Source of the DNA: Bacillus dicomae
Lineage (GTDB): Bacteria > Bacillota > Bacilli > Bacillales > Bacillaceae_G
Assembly: GCF_006494425.1 (NCBI RefSeq)
Contig: NZ_VHIV01000001.1
Location: 1,116,001-1,180,000, forward strand
Reading direction: 5' to 3'
Length of the DNA stretch: 64,000 bases
Position 1 is the stretch's first letter. Every line of letters begins with the position of its first letter. A program made the position numbers and the translations under genes. The notes beneath the pieces were generated by a model. The model was not told where the DNA came from, made no database searches, and saw only the letters and a list, made by a program, of their open reading frames with translations. Shown piece by piece: positions 35,256 to 44,413 of this stretch.

Positions 35256-35954
35256 AAATATACCTCCTTATTCTTATCCGACTATTAGCTGTCAATGAGA
35301 CTCCCATCTCAAAACCAATCTATAAAAGTTCGTTTGATTTTAATGTAGGGTGATTAAAATTTGTATGGATAAAAATCCCACTACATATATGATAATATAA
35401 ATATCTTGAAAATTCCATGGATAGTGAAAAGTGGTTAGTCGGATGTGTTTTTTCGTCAAATTAAAACAGAAATTATGGAGTTAAATCTTACAATTCGTCA
35501 AATCTTTTAAAAACGATAGATAGTATCTAAAATAGTTTTCTGAAAATATTATACTATTGATAAAAAAAGTGTTTTTTGTCATGATAAGAATATACTTTAT
35601 GTAAGGAACTTTACTAGGAAATACATACTTTGCATTGTATTAGATTAATAGAATTTTTCAAAATGGATAGAAACAGAAAAAATATATATTAAGATAATGA
35701 ATGGAATGTCGAATTTTCAATGAAATACATAAGAAATTTGAAAAAAGCATTGCAAAAACAATAAGTTTAATGGTAAAGTTCACATGAAGTTCACACGGAA
35801 TTCACTTCATTCGTTTAAAATGAACTCTGTGTGAAAAATAAAACTCTTGTTAAAAAATGGAACTTAATGAATATTTTACTTTGATAATATTGTAAAGTAT
35901 TAAGTTTATAAGTTTTTTAAAGAGGATAGTAGGGAAAGGAAGTAAAGACAACTT
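35256..35954 (+). other. long intergenic region upstream of entFM
   Basis: About 700 bp, very AT-rich, with no credible ORF. It probably holds the divergent promoters of the small - strand gene and entFM. The only conspicuous structure is the 11-bp-period repeat at 35779-35806. I did not find a convincing PlcR box. Confidence 0.5.
35779..35806 (+). promoter_or_regulatory. three hexamers with 11-bp period upstream of entFM (PhoP/WalR-like site)
   Basis: TTCACA, TTCACA and TTCACT are separated by exactly 5 bp each. OmpR-family regulators such as PhoP (TT-A/C/T-ACA hexamers) and WalR (TGTWAH on the other strand; here TGTGAA) bind direct hexamers with this spacing. It lies about 150 bp before the entFM start codon. 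Confidence 0.45.
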
Positions 35955-37235
35955 ATGAAAAAAGTAATTGCAGGTTTAGCAGCAGCTTCTGTAGTAGGTG
36001 TTGCAGTTCCAGGTATGGATTCTGCTCAAGCACAAGTTTCAAACGAAGCGCTAAAAGAAATTAATGGACAAACTCAAACTCAAACGACTGTAACTGAAAC
36101 AAAAACTGTAGAAACAAAATCCGATTTAAAATACACAGTAACTGCTGATGTATTAAATGTTCGTTCAGGTGCTGGTACAGGACATAGTGTTATTTCTAAA
36201 GTAAAACAAGGTCAAGTACTACAAGTAATTGGACAAGAAAACGGTTGGTTCAAAGTAACTGTAAACGGTCAAACTGGTTATGTAAGTGGTGACTTCGTAA
36301 CGACTGGTGGTAAAACAGGAACTACTGTTCAACAAGGAACTGGTACTTACACAGTAAACGTTTCTTCACTTAACGTACGTACAGGCCCAAGTACATCTCA
36401 TACAGTATTAGGCTCTGTAAATAAAGGTAAAACAGTACAAGTTGTTGGTGAAGTGCAAGATTGGTTTAAAATCAACTTCAATGGTGGAACTGGATACGTA
36501 AGCAAAGACTTCGTAACAAAAGGTGGTTCTGCTGTATCTAACCAAACACAACAACCAACTACAAACAACAATACTACTACAGTTCAAACTGGTGGTTCTT
36601 ATGTTGTTAACACTGGTGCTTTAAAAGTACGTACAGGCCCAGCTACATACAACGCTGTAATCGGTGGCGTAACAAACGGTACAGTATTAAACGTTACTGG
36701 CGCTGAAAATGGTTGGTACAAAATTAACCATAACGGCCGTACAGGTTACGTAAGTGCAGACTTCGTTAAGTTTGTAAAAGGCGGAGTAAACAACGTTACA
36801 AATAACAATAACGTTACAAATAACGTTCAACAACCAGGTAAAGACGTACAAAAACCAACAACAGGTGGAGATACATCTTCAATCGCTGGATTCGCTAGAT
36901 CTTTAAATGGTTCACCATACAGAACTGCTGGTACAACACCTGCTGGTTTTGACTGCAGTGGATTCATTCACTACGTATTAAATCAAACTGGTCATAAAGG
37001 CGCTCGTCAAACAGTTGCTGGATACTGGAGCTCTAAAACAAAAACTAGCAATCCACAACCAGGTGATTTAGTATACTTCCAAAATACTTATAAATCAGGT
37101 CCTTCTCACATGGGTGTTTACTTAGGAAACGGTCAGTTCATTAGTGCAGAAACTGATGCAACTGGTGTACGTATTAGTTCTGTAAGCAACTCTTACTGGA
37201 GCAAGCACCTATTAGGTTACACAAAAGCATACTAA
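35955..37235 (+). CDS. entFM: EntFM/CwpFM cell-wall protein: three SH3b domains and NlpC/P60 peptidase
   Basis: A 426-residue secreted protein. The signal peptide (MKKVIAGLAAASVVGVAVPG) ends near AQA. Three bacterial SH3 domains follow at about residues 57-115, 133-190 and 215-275, each with LNVRSG/VRTGP and GWFKV...GYVS motifs, separated by Thr/Asn/Gln-rich linkers. The C-terminal NlpC/P60 domain (about 310-426) has the catalytic Cys in FDCSGF and His in HMGVYLGNG. The position of the usual third His (FIHA) reads FISA. Length and order match the B. cereus EntFM (CwpFM) protein, a D,L-endopeptidase-type wall hydrolase linked to adhesion, motility and virulence. Single-gene unit. Confidence 0.93.
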   Translation: MKKVIAGLAAASVVGVAVPGMDSAQAQVSNEALKEINGQTQTQTTVTETKTVETKSDLKYTVTADVLNVRSGAGTGHSVISKVKQGQVLQVIGQENGWFKVTVNGQTGYVSGDFVTTGGKTGTTVQQGTGTYTVNVSSLNVRTGPSTSHTVLGSVNKGKTVQVVGEVQDWFKINFNGGTGYVSKDFVTKGGSAVSNQTQQPTTNNNTTTVQTGGSYVVNTGALKVRTGPATYNAVIGGVTNGTVLNVTGAENGWYKINHNGRTGYVSADFVKFVKGGVNNVTNNNNVTNNVQQPGKDVQKPTTGGDTSSIAGFARSLNGSPYRTAGTTPAGFDCSGFIHYVLNQTGHKGARQTVAGYWSSKTKTSNPQPGDLVYFQNTYKSGPSHMGVYLGNGQFISAETDATGVRISSVSNSYWSKHLLGYTKAY

Positions 37236-37266
37236 GAAAAAGTAGAATTATACTATTCGTATAGAG

Positions 37267-37301
37267 AAAAGGCTTTCCAGGGAAACTTGGGAAGCCTTTT
37301 T
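37267..37301. terminator. terminator between entFM and the alpha/beta hydrolase gene
   Basis: AAAAGGCTTTCC pairs with GGGAAGCCTTTT (one mismatch), in a convergent arrangement. Confidence 0.85.
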
Positions 37302-37331
37302 ATAGTTTAATAAATTGGGATGTAATAGTTT

Positions 37332-38096
37332 TCACTGTAACTTCCCATTTAAAAATCGAGCGTATAGATCATGAAAGTAGTTTGGACGGAATAAATTTGC
37401 TGCATGTCCTGTTAACGGTATTTCTTTATATAAAACGTTAGGAAGAATGGACTTTAAATCAAAAAGACAAGATTTATAGAGATGATCATGTTCGCCCATT
37501 ACCCATAGAATAGGGTGGGGGAGTGATTTTAATTTAGATTTTAGATCGAATTCTAACCGGTGGCGTAATGATTGGGCAATAATTGATGAATGTAATTGCA
37601 ATCCGAACCGGTAATAAATATTTCTTGAAATGACTGCGAACGGATTTGCCTTTAGTATGCCACTTGGAAAAATGGTATTTGCGTATTGAGAGAGCCATTT
37701 AGAGTAATCGTCTCCTCGCTTCTCCCAAAACTTTTGAAATACGTTATATAAAAGGGAAGGATTATTATAATGTCCACCAATATGACAAATGCTCAAAACT
37801 TTTTCTGGATGCATTTGTGCAAAAATTGTAGAGATATAACAGCCGTAGCTTAAAGCGCAAATATGAGCTTTTTGAATGCCTTCTTTTTCGTATAAATTCA
37901 ATAATTGATCAACGAGACGCTGTAATGAAAATTCGATAGCTTCTCCTTTATCATCGCCGTGACCTAATAAGTCATAAGTAATAATGTGGTAAGAGGCGGA
38001 AAATCGTTTATGCTCTTTTTTGAAAGCACGACGATTGCCGACTAAACCATGAATAAAAATAATTGTTTCCTTTTCGGGATGTATATTTGTTTGCAA
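37332..38096 (-). CDS. alpha/beta-fold hydrolase
   Basis: About 254 residues of the alpha/beta-hydrolase superfamily. FIHGLVGN is the oxyanion HG motif, YDLLGHGDD follows, and the nucleophile elbow appears as ALSYGCY (GxSxG variant with Ala first). The acid is in VMGEHDHLY and the His in PLTGHAANLF. It resembles MenH/lysophospholipase-like esterases; substrate unknown. I prefer TTG 38096 because AAAGGAG lies 8 bp before it; an upstream in-frame TTG (38114) overlaps that site. Confidence 0.82.
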   Translation of the reverse strand: MQTNIHPEKETIIFIHGLVGNRRAFKKEHKRFSASYHIITYDLLGHGDDKGEAIEFSLQRLVDQLLNLYEKEGIQKAHICALSYGCYISTIFAQMHPEKVLSICHIGGHYNNPSLLYNVFQKFWEKRGDDYSKWLSQYANTIFPSGILKANPFAVISRNIYYRFGLQLHSSIIAQSLRHRLEFDLKSKLKSLPHPILWVMGEHDHLYKSCLFDLKSILPNVLYKEIPLTGHAANLFRPNYFHDLYARFLNGKLQ

Positions 38097-38258
38097 AAAG
38101 GATACTCCTTTCAATAACTGGAGATTTATATAGTATTGTAAATTAGTTATCTATCATTCACATAGAATAATATTAAGTACCAGGTAATAATATCAGATGT
38201 TTATATCTGTTGTAAAGATGAGTTTTTATGTATATTTTGTAAAAACAGAAAAAGTGTG

Positions 38259-38275
38259 TTTACATTCAGTTTACA
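38259..38275 (+). promoter_or_regulatory. direct repeat TTTACA-N5-TTTACA upstream of the ABC exporter
   Basis: On the other strand it reads TGTAAA-N5-TGTAAA, which fits the WalR consensus (TGTWAH-N5-TGTWAH) exactly, and on the + strand a PhoP-type box. It is 61 bp before the ABC gene, which is followed by its own two-component system, so the adjacent regulator is also a candidate. Confidence 0.45.
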
Positions 38276-38336
38276 TTTGTATTGTATTCTATTTTTAGAA
38301 AGAACAGTTTTGTTTAACACGAGGAGATGAACATGT

Positions 38337-40097
38337 ATGGAAGTTAGAAATGAGACAAAGAAAAAAGGGAGCTGGAGGCAGTTTTTACGCCTTATTCAAG
38401 ATACAAATCCCCCGAAAGGGATTCTTGTTTTTGCGTTATTAATGAGTTTGCTTTCTACGGGAGCGAGTTTATTTATTCCGATGTTAACAAAAGGATTAGT
38501 AGATAATTTTTCACTTTCGTCAATTAGTACAGGACAAATTGTTGGGCTAGTTGCCTTCTTTATTATGCAAACTATAGCTGCAGGATTATCTATATATTTA
38601 CTAAATTATATCGGCCAGAAGATTGTAGCCGGACTGAGAGAACGTTTGTGGAAAAAGGTTCTTATATTGCCAGTATCTTATTATGATCAAAATAGAACAG
38701 GCGATACAATTAGCCGAATGACAAATGATACAGGTGTTGTGAAGACATTAATTTCTGAGCATTTGTCAAACTTATTAACAGGCGGTATTTCAATTGTAGG
38801 ATCATTAATCGTATTATTTGTTTTAGATTGGAAAATGACTCTTTTACTTTTAACGGTTATTCCATTATCAGTACTTATCTTAGTTCCATTAGGACGAAAA
38901 ATGTATAAGATTTCAAAAGCACTTCAAGATGAAACAGCTTCTTTTACTAGTGTGCTAACGCAAGTATTATCAGAAATTCGTTTAGTGAAATCTTCGAACA
39001 CAGAAAAAAGAGAATATGAAACTGGAAATAAAGGTATCGAGAAGTTATTGCAATTTGGTTTGAAAGAGGGAAAAGTGCAAGCGTTAATTTCGCCAGTTAT
39101 GTCGTTTGTTTTAATGGCTTTACTTGTTATTATCGTAGGATACGGTGGGATGCGAGTTTCTAGCGGTGCATTAACAACTGGGGAACTAGTAGCGTTTATT
39201 TTATATTTAGTTCAAATTATAATGCCGATGAGTCAATTATCTATGTTCTTTACACAATTCCAAAAGGCGATTGGTGCAACGGAAAGAATTAATACCATTT
39301 TAGAATATGAAGTAGAAGACCATGAAACTGGTGTGAAAGTCACAAATGCTAAGCAACCAATTGTTCTTGAAAATGTACATTTCGAGTATAACGAAGAAGA
39401 GCAAGTGTTAAAGAATATTGATTTCACAATTGAATCAGGAAAAGTAACAGCCATTGTAGGGCCGAGTGGTAGCGGGAAAACAACGTTATTTTCACTATTA
39501 GAACGTTTTTATGAGCCAACTAGCGGTGCCATTAAATTAGGAAAAGATGTAATTACGAACTATTCATTACAGTCATGGCGACGTCAAATTGGTTACGTTT
39601 CACAAGATAGTCCGTTAATTGATGGAACGATTCGTGATAACATTTGTTACGGTGTTGAGGGCGAAGTGACAGATGAAGAAATTGAAAAAGTAGCAGCGAT
39701 GGCATATGTTGATGCATTTATTCATGATTTGCCAAATGGATATGCAACAGAAGTTGGAGAACGTGGTGTAAAGCTTTCTGGAGGACAAAGACAGCGAATT
39801 GCCATTGCCCGAGCGTTGATTAGAAATCCACAAATTCTTATGTTAGATGAAGCAACTTCTAGTTTAGATAGTAAATCCGAATCTGTCGTTCAAAAGGCAT
39901 TAAATAACTTAATGAAAGGCAGAACAACGTTAGTTATTGCACATAGGCTTTCTACTGTTGTAGATGCAGATAAAATTATCTTTATAGAAAAAGGGAATCT
40001 GACAGGGAGCGGTACACATGATGAATTGTTACGCACACATGACATGTATCGTGAATTTGCAACGCAACAATTGAAAATTAAAGAGGCTGCATTATAA
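38337..40097 (+). CDS. ABC exporter, fused permease/ATPase (BmrA/MsbA type)
   Basis: A 586-residue half-transporter that works as a homodimer. It has six predicted membrane helices (about residues 25-305) and an ATPase domain with Walker [10 protein letters not shown], signature [15 protein letters not shown] and Walker [13 protein letters not shown]. It belongs to the lipid/multidrug exporter branch, and a role in antibiotic or peptide export is likely but not shown. It is followed after a terminator by a response regulator and histidine kinase, an arrangement common for envelope-stress detoxification modules. Confidence 0.9.
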   Translation: MEVRNETKKKGSWRQFLRLIQDTNPPKGILVFALLMSLLSTGASLFIPMLTKGLVDNFSLSSISTGQIVGLVAFFIMQTIAAGLSIYLLNYIGQKIVAGLRERLWKKVLILPVSYYDQNRTGDTISRMTNDTGVVKTLISEHLSNLLTGGISIVGSLIVLFVLDWKMTLLLLTVIPLSVLILVPLGRKMYKISKALQDETASFTSVLTQVLSEIRLVKSSNTEKREYETGNKGIEKLLQFGLKEGKVQALISPVMSFVLMALLVIIVGYGGMRVSSGALTTGELVAFILYLVQIIMPMSQLSMFFTQFQKAIGATERINTILEYEVEDHETGVKVTNAKQPIVLENVHFEYNEEEQVLKNIDFTIESGKVTAIVGPSGSGKTTLFSLLERFYEPTSGAIKLGKDVITNYSLQSWRRQIGYVSQDSPLIDGTIRDNICYGVEGEVTDEEIEKVAAMAYVDAFIHDLPNGYATEVGERGVKLSGGQRQRIAIARALIRNPQILMLDEATSSLDSKSESVVQKALNNLMKGRTTLVIAHRLSTVVDADKIIFIEKGNLTGSGTHDELLRTHDMYREFATQQLKIKEAAL

Positions 40098-40143
40098 AAT
40101 GAATAATCAGTGGGGTTTGTACTCCGCTGATTATTCATTTTTA
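40097..40143 (+). terminator. terminator after ABC exporter gene
   Basis: AAAATGAATAATCAG pairs with CTGATTATTCATTTTT. It may be partly read through into the two-component genes. Confidence 0.85.
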
Positions 40144-40185
40144 AAAGTTTGATTAAGGATGCTAATTAGAAAGGAAATGGTTTCT

Positions 40186-40863
40186 TTGATACCTAACATT
40201 TTAATAGTAGACGATGATCCACATATTAGAGAACTTGTGTCTGTATTTTTAGAAAGAGAAGGTTTTCAAACGTATGAAGCAATTGATGGTCTAGATGCCC
40301 TTCAAAAAATAGATGAAGTGAAAGTTGATATGGTTATTCTTGATATCATGATGCCGAATATGGATGGATTTGATGTATGTTTTGAATTAAGAAAATACTA
40401 TGATATCCCGATTTTGATGCTAACTGCTAAAGGGGAAACGTCTCAAAAAGTAAAAGGATTTCACCTTGGAACAGATGATTATCTTGTAAAACCATTTGAT
40501 CCGATAGAATTAGTAGTGAGAGTAAAGGCGTTACTGAAACGTTACCAAATTACAGTATCACAATCGATTCAAGTTGGAAATGTACTGTTAAATCGTAAAA
40601 TATTTGAAGTTACAACCGGAGAACAAACGGTTACGTTACCGCTAAAAGAATTCGAATTGCTTTTTACTTTAGGCTCTAAAGCGGGAAGAACTTGTTCAAG
40701 AGAGCAATTAATTGAAGATGTATGGGGATATGATTTTGAAGGGAATGAACGCACACTAGACGTTCATATAAATCGGTTACGTGAGAAGTTTCAAGAAGAG
40801 AAGTCGAAATTTAGTATTAAAACGATAAGAGGATTAGGGTATCGCTTAGAGGTAAGTAAATGA
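40186..40863 (+). CDS. OmpR-family response regulator
   Basis: About 225 residues. The receiver domain has the acidic pair DDD near residues 9-11, the phospho-acceptor Asp at about 53 (ILDIMMP) and the conserved Lys in YLVKPFDP. The C-terminal winged helix (TLPLKEFELLFTLGSK, then RTLDVHINRLREKF, then GYRLE) is OmpR/PhoB type. TTG 40186 is preferred because AAAGGAAATGG lies just upstream; ATG 40159 is the alternative. It overlaps the kinase gene by 4 bp (ATGA). Confidence 0.9.
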   Translation: MIPNILIVDDDPHIRELVSVFLEREGFQTYEAIDGLDALQKIDEVKVDMVILDIMMPNMDGFDVCFELRKYYDIPILMLTAKGETSQKVKGFHLGTDDYLVKPFDPIELVVRVKALLKRYQITVSQSIQVGNVLLNRKIFEVTTGEQTVTLPLKEFELLFTLGSKAGRTCSREQLIEDVWGYDFEGNERTLDVHINRLREKFQEEKSKFSIKTIRGLGYRLEVSK

Positions 40864-41933
40864 GAAAAAGAAAACGAATGAGTAAGTTGAAGGTGCTGAA
40901 AGTAATTGGAGCGGTAATAGCGCTCTTTTCTTTTCTCACTATCATTTGGTCTATCGCGTTTTATGTAGCGTCTAGTATTTTAGATGCTCTTGAAATAAAC
41001 GTATCGCCGTTTGTTACTTTTCTAATTAGTGATATGGTCGGCTTTGTATTTATTGTTCTTATTTGGGTATTGATTGGAGTATTAATGAGGCCGAAGCGAG
41101 AGGCGATGATTTGGACGATTATTGAACCGATACAAAAAATTGCAAAAGGGGACTTCTCCGTAAAAATACGAAATGAAGAGAAATATGATGGAGAAATTGG
41201 TGTGCTCGTAAAAAGTATAAATGATATGACAGATGAACTGAATGCGATGGAGAAAATGCGCCAGGAATTTGTATCGAATGTTTCTCATGAAATACAGTCA
41301 CCATTAACTTCTATAAAAGGATTTGCTAGAGCACTACAAGATAACAATCTTTCCGAGGGAAAGAGAAAGCATTACCTTACCATTATTGAAACGGAAACGA
41401 CGAGATTATCTAAACTAAGCCAAAATTTGCTGAAACTAACTCTTTTAGAGTCAGAAGAATATAAACCAGAAAGAGTTACATATCGATTAGATCAACAGTT
41501 AAAGCAAATTGTGTTAAATAGTGAACCACTCTGGGATGAAAAAGAAATTGAGTTAGACCTTGATTTAGAAAAAGTGCATATTACTGCCGAGCAAGAAAGT
41601 ATGAGTCAAGTTTGGATTAATTTAATTCATAATAGTATTAAATTTACTCCAAGTGGTGGCACAATTACAATCCAGTTAAAAGAATGTGAGAAAGTAGTGG
41701 AAGTGCGTATTCGCGATTCGGGAATTGGTATATCCGAAGAACAGAAGCAACATATTTTTGAACGTTTTTATAAAGCGGATTCTTCACGAAATCGTACCTA
41801 TGGAGGAAGTGGCTTAGGATTGGCCATCGTAAAAAAAGTACTCGACCTTCATCAAGGGAAAATAAAAGTCGAGAGTGAGGAAGGGAACGGGACGGAATTT
41901 ATTGTTTGTATTCCGAATTATGAAGAGGAATAG
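40860..41933 (+). CDS. sensor histidine kinase
   Basis: A 357-residue membrane kinase with two close membrane segments (about residues 14-36 and 48-72) and only a short loop outside, so an intramembrane-sensing type. A HAMP-like region follows, then HisKA with FVSNVSHEIQSPL, where the usual HELRTPL reads HEIQSPL, the N box HNSIKF, G1 DSGIGI, F box FERFYKAD and G2 GGSGLGLAIVK. It pairs with the overlapping response regulator. Kinases with this topology beside ABC exporters often sense wall-active compounds. Confidence 0.9.
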   Translation: MRKRKRMSKLKVLKVIGAVIALFSFLTIIWSIAFYVASSILDALEINVSPFVTFLISDMVGFVFIVLIWVLIGVLMRPKREAMIWTIIEPIQKIAKGDFSVKIRNEEKYDGEIGVLVKSINDMTDELNAMEKMRQEFVSNVSHEIQSPLTSIKGFARALQDNNLSEGKRKHYLTIIETETTRLSKLSQNLLKLTLLESEEYKPERVTYRLDQQLKQIVLNSEPLWDEKEIELDLDLEKVHITAEQESMSQVWINLIHNSIKFTPSGGTITIQLKECEKVVEVRIRDSGIGISEEQKQHIFERFYKADSSRNRTYGGSGLGLAIVKKVLDLHQGKIKVESEEGNGTEFIVCIPNYEEE

Positions 41934-41963
41934 TGTTAGGAGGGAATCCTTCTAACACTATTT
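41929..41963. terminator. bidirectional terminator between kinase and DUF3139 genes
   Basis: AATAGTGTTAG pairs with CTAACACTATT. It overlaps the stop codons of both convergent genes. Confidence 0.82.
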
Positions 41964-42545
41964 CTCTTTAAAAATACATTTCCCATTACTGCAGCTATAT
42001 TGATAAGCTTTTCCTTCACTATTCATACGGTATGAGTAATCAGATTCTTTATCATTCTTAAAGTCAACGTATGCTTCTACACCGTTTTTATCATCATCGA
42101 TATCAACGAAGTGAACATGGCGTATAGAATAATCTTCCTGTTCACTTAATCCCTTTTCTTGCATGTTTTTATGTATACCTTCTACTAATTGGTCGAACAG
42201 TGACCAGTTTAAATTCAGATGTTCAAATGATTCAGTATGCCTTCCTAAAATTCCGTTGTCTTGTATAATTTTTTTATTATCATCGTATTTATAAGAGTAT
42301 GTAAAATAGGGTTCGTCTTTATATACTACTATTGTATAATAGCCGATATTGTAAAGGGGAGTATATTTTCCGGTGATATTTTGAATATCTTCTTGTTTAT
42401 ACCCTTTTATAGTATGAAGGTAATCACTTGTATCTTTTTCTATAACTTTATAGTTTAGAGGATTACCAAATATAAAGTATATCCCAAAAAATATGGTGCA
42501 TAATCCTACTAAAGTTAGTGATAAGATCCATTTTTTCCTTTTCAT
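41958..42545 (-). CDS. DUF3139-type membrane-anchored protein
   Basis: A 195-residue protein with one N-terminal membrane segment (about residues 7-26, after MKRKK) and an extracellular domain. The stretch YLHTIKGYKQEDIQNITGKY, then VVYKDEPYFTYSYKY, resembles Bacillus DUF3139 proteins. A Cys pair (YSCSNGKC) near the C-terminus could form a disulphide outside. Function unknown. The ribosome binding site is AGGGGAGTG. Confidence 0.65.
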   Translation of the reverse strand: MKRKKWILSLTLVGLCTIFFGIYFIFGNPLNYKVIEKDTSDYLHTIKGYKQEDIQNITGKYTPLYNIGYYTIVVYKDEPYFTYSYKYDDNKKIIQDNGILGRHTESFEHLNLNWSLFDQLVEGIHKNMQEKGLSEQEDYSIRHVHFVDIDDDKNGVEAYVDFKNDKESDYSYRMNSEGKAYQYSCSNGKCIFKEK

Positions 42546-42740
42546 ATGTATACACTCCCCTACAATAGATTTATGTTTATTTTACGTGAATGATGATAAA
42601 ACATGTGAGACTTATAAAAAATATCATAGTTACCTATAAGTAACCTACGCACATGAAAGTGCATCATTGCCTTTTTACATAAATATAGTTACACTTTTAA
42701 TATAATAATAAACAACTGAGACGATTAAGGAGTGTTATAC

Positions 42741-43460
42741 TTGGCAGAATTATTACAAGGCAAAAATGCTTTAATTACAGGAGCAGGTAGAGGGATTGGT
42801 CGTGCTGTAGCGATCGCATTAGCGAAAGAGGGCGTAAATGTCGGACTTTTAGCTCGTTCAGAAGAAAACTTAAAAGCTGTAGCGAAAGAAGTAGAAGCAG
42901 AAGGCGTAAAAGCTGTTATTGCAACTGCTGATGTTTCTTCATATGAAGAAGTGACTACTGCGATTGAGACGTTAAAAAACGGTTTAGGGTCTATCGATAT
43001 TTTAATTAATAACGCTGGTATTTCTAAATTCGGAAAGTTTTTAGAACTAGACGTTGCTGATTGGGAAAAAATCATTCAGGTAAACTTAATGGGTGTATAT
43101 TATGCAACTCGCGCAGCTTTACCAAGCATGATTGAACAACAATCTGGTGATATCATTAACATTTCATCTACAGCAGGACAAAAAGGTGCACCTGTAACAA
43201 GTGCATATAGTGCTTCGAAATTTGGTGTTCTTGGCTTAACAGAATCGTTAGCGATGGAAGTTCGTAAACATAACATTCGTGTAACAGCTTTAACTCCAAG
43301 TACAGTAGCAACTGATATGGCTGTAGATTTAGGATTAACTGATGGAAATCCTGATAAAGTTATGCAAGCAGAAGATATTGCAGAGTTTATCGTAGCGCAG
43401 CTGAAATTAAATAAACGTACATTTATTAAATCAGCAGGACTTTGGTCTACTAATCCGTAA
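42741..43460 (+). CDS. short-chain dehydrogenase/3-oxoacyl-ACP reductase-like protein (FabG-like)
   Basis: A 239-residue classical SDR. The cofactor motif TGAGRGIG is near residue 13, NNAG follows in [10 protein letters not shown], and the catalytic Ser is in NISSTAGQ with Tyr and Lys in YSASKFG. NADP(H) use is likely. It is a FabG paralogue rather than the fatty acid cluster enzyme, since it stands alone. TTG 42741 is preferred because AAGGAG is 8 bp upstream; GTG 42732 overlaps that site. Confidence 0.88.
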   Translation: MAELLQGKNALITGAGRGIGRAVAIALAKEGVNVGLLARSEENLKAVAKEVEAEGVKAVIATADVSSYEEVTTAIETLKNGLGSIDILINNAGISKFGKFLELDVADWEKIIQVNLMGVYYATRAALPSMIEQQSGDIINISSTAGQKGAPVTSAYSASKFGVLGLTESLAMEVRKHNIRVTALTPSTVATDMAVDLGLTDGNPDKVMQAEDIAEFIVAQLKLNKRTFIKSAGLWSTNP

Positions 43461-43477
43461 GGGACAAATGTATAAAC

Positions 43478-43529
43478 AAAAGAAGGGATATTTATTCTGT
43501 AATGGAGTAGATGTCCCTTCTTTATTTTT
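43478..43529 (+). terminator. terminator after SDR gene
   Basis: AAAGAAGGGA and TCCCTTCTTT arms enclose a long loop and are followed by ATTTTT. Confidence 0.7.
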
Positions 43530-43608
43530 GATTATAAGACAGAATTTTCGGTATAATAAAATGTGAATGGTAGAAAACCATTGGAAAATTGAAGGGGATG
43601 GTATTTAC

Positions 43609-44280
43609 ATGAGTACGATTGAGAAATGGACGGCTGTTGATCAATATATGAGTGATGTATTAATACCGAAAGATTCTACATTAGAAGAAGTTCTTCAAGC
43701 AAATGCTACAGCTAATTTACCGGCACATGACGTATCGCCAACGCAAGGGAAGTTTTTACAATTATTAGTACAAATTCAAGGAGCTCAAAATATTTTAGAG
43801 ATTGGTACTCTAGGTGGATATAGTACGATATGGCTTGCAAGGGGCTTGCCATCTGGAGGCCGAGTTGTTACATTGGAAGCAAATGAAAAACATGCAGAAA
43901 TTGCACGTAACAATATTGAGTGTGCCAATTTGAATGATAAAATTGAAGTGCGAACAGGATTAGCTTTAGATTCTTTACAGCAAATAGAAAATGAGAAGTA
44001 TGAACCATTTGATTTTATCTTTATAGATGCTGATAAACAAAATAATCCTGCTTATTTTGAATGGGCACTGAAACTATCACGCCCGGGTACTGTAATTATT
44101 GGAGATAACGTAGTACGCGAAGGAGAAGTTATTAATAATACTAGCAGCGACTCTCGCGTACAAGGAATACGTCGTTTCTATGAGCTAATAGCTGCTGAGC
44201 CGCGTGTAAGTGCTACAGCGCTTCAAACAGTCGGAAGTAAAGGGTACGATGGATTTGTAATGGCAGTCGTAAAAGAATAA
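43609..44280 (+). CDS. O-methyltransferase (family 3, caffeoyl-CoA/catechol OMT-like)
   Basis: About 223 residues of the class I SAM-dependent O-methyltransferase family. ILEIGTLGGYSTIWLARGL is the SAM-binding motif I, VVTLEANEKHAEIARNN is motif II, and DFIFIDADKQN carries the metal-binding Asp pair; GDNVVREGEV completes the catechol-OMT-like pattern. It needs a divalent metal and methylates an unknown hydroxyl compound. ATG 43609 follows GGGGATGG; an upstream in-frame ATG at 43567 is less likely. A small leader-like ORF follows 18 bp later. Confidence 0.88.
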   Translation: MSTIEKWTAVDQYMSDVLIPKDSTLEEVLQANATANLPAHDVSPTQGKFLQLLVQIQGAQNILEIGTLGGYSTIWLARGLPSGGRVVTLEANEKHAEIARNNIECANLNDKIEVRTGLALDSLQQIENEKYEPFDFIFIDADKQNNPAYFEWALKLSRPGTVIIGDNVVREGEVINNTSSDSRVQGIRRFYELIAAEPRVSATALQTVGSKGYDGFVMAVVKE

Positions 44281-44298
44281 CGAAAGGAGATAAATAGA

Positions 44299-44325
44299 AT
44301 GAAAAAGATGTTTGGAAAATTATAA
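44299..44325 (+). CDS. possible 8-residue leader peptide before adenylyltransferase gene
   Basis: ATG to TAA encodes MKKMFGKL. It has a good ribosome binding site (GAAAGGAG, 8 bp upstream). Just downstream an ACCTCC sequence can pair with the ribosome binding site of the resistance-type gene. Size and layout are those of translational attenuators such as erm or cat leaders, but it may also be chance or the remnant of a decayed gene. Confidence 0.3.
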   Translation: MKKMFGKL

Positions 44326-44357
44326 CATGTATCATATGCAACGCAGCTAGCTCGTGG

Positions 44358-44404
44358 ACCTCCTATATACATATCACTATATTTTATATAAAAAAATTGG
44401 AGGT
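44358..44404 (+). promoter_or_regulatory. possible Shine-Dalgarno-sequestering hairpin
   Basis: ACCTCC (44358-44363) is complementary to GGAGGT (44399-44404), which is the ribosome binding site of the following gene. The adjacent TATATA on each side extends the stem with an A-rich bulge on the 3' side. If formed, it would hide the start of the adenylyltransferase message. Confidence 0.35.
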
Positions 44405-44413
44405 TGTGAGTAG

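Noticed and set aside
35256-35954. PlcR box for entFM
   Set aside because: No TATGNAWTNNNCATA-type sequence was found in the region.
42725-43075. 116-codon ORF on the - strand opposite the SDR gene
   Set aside because: Serine/proline-rich shadow of a strongly conserved + strand gene, with no ribosome binding site.
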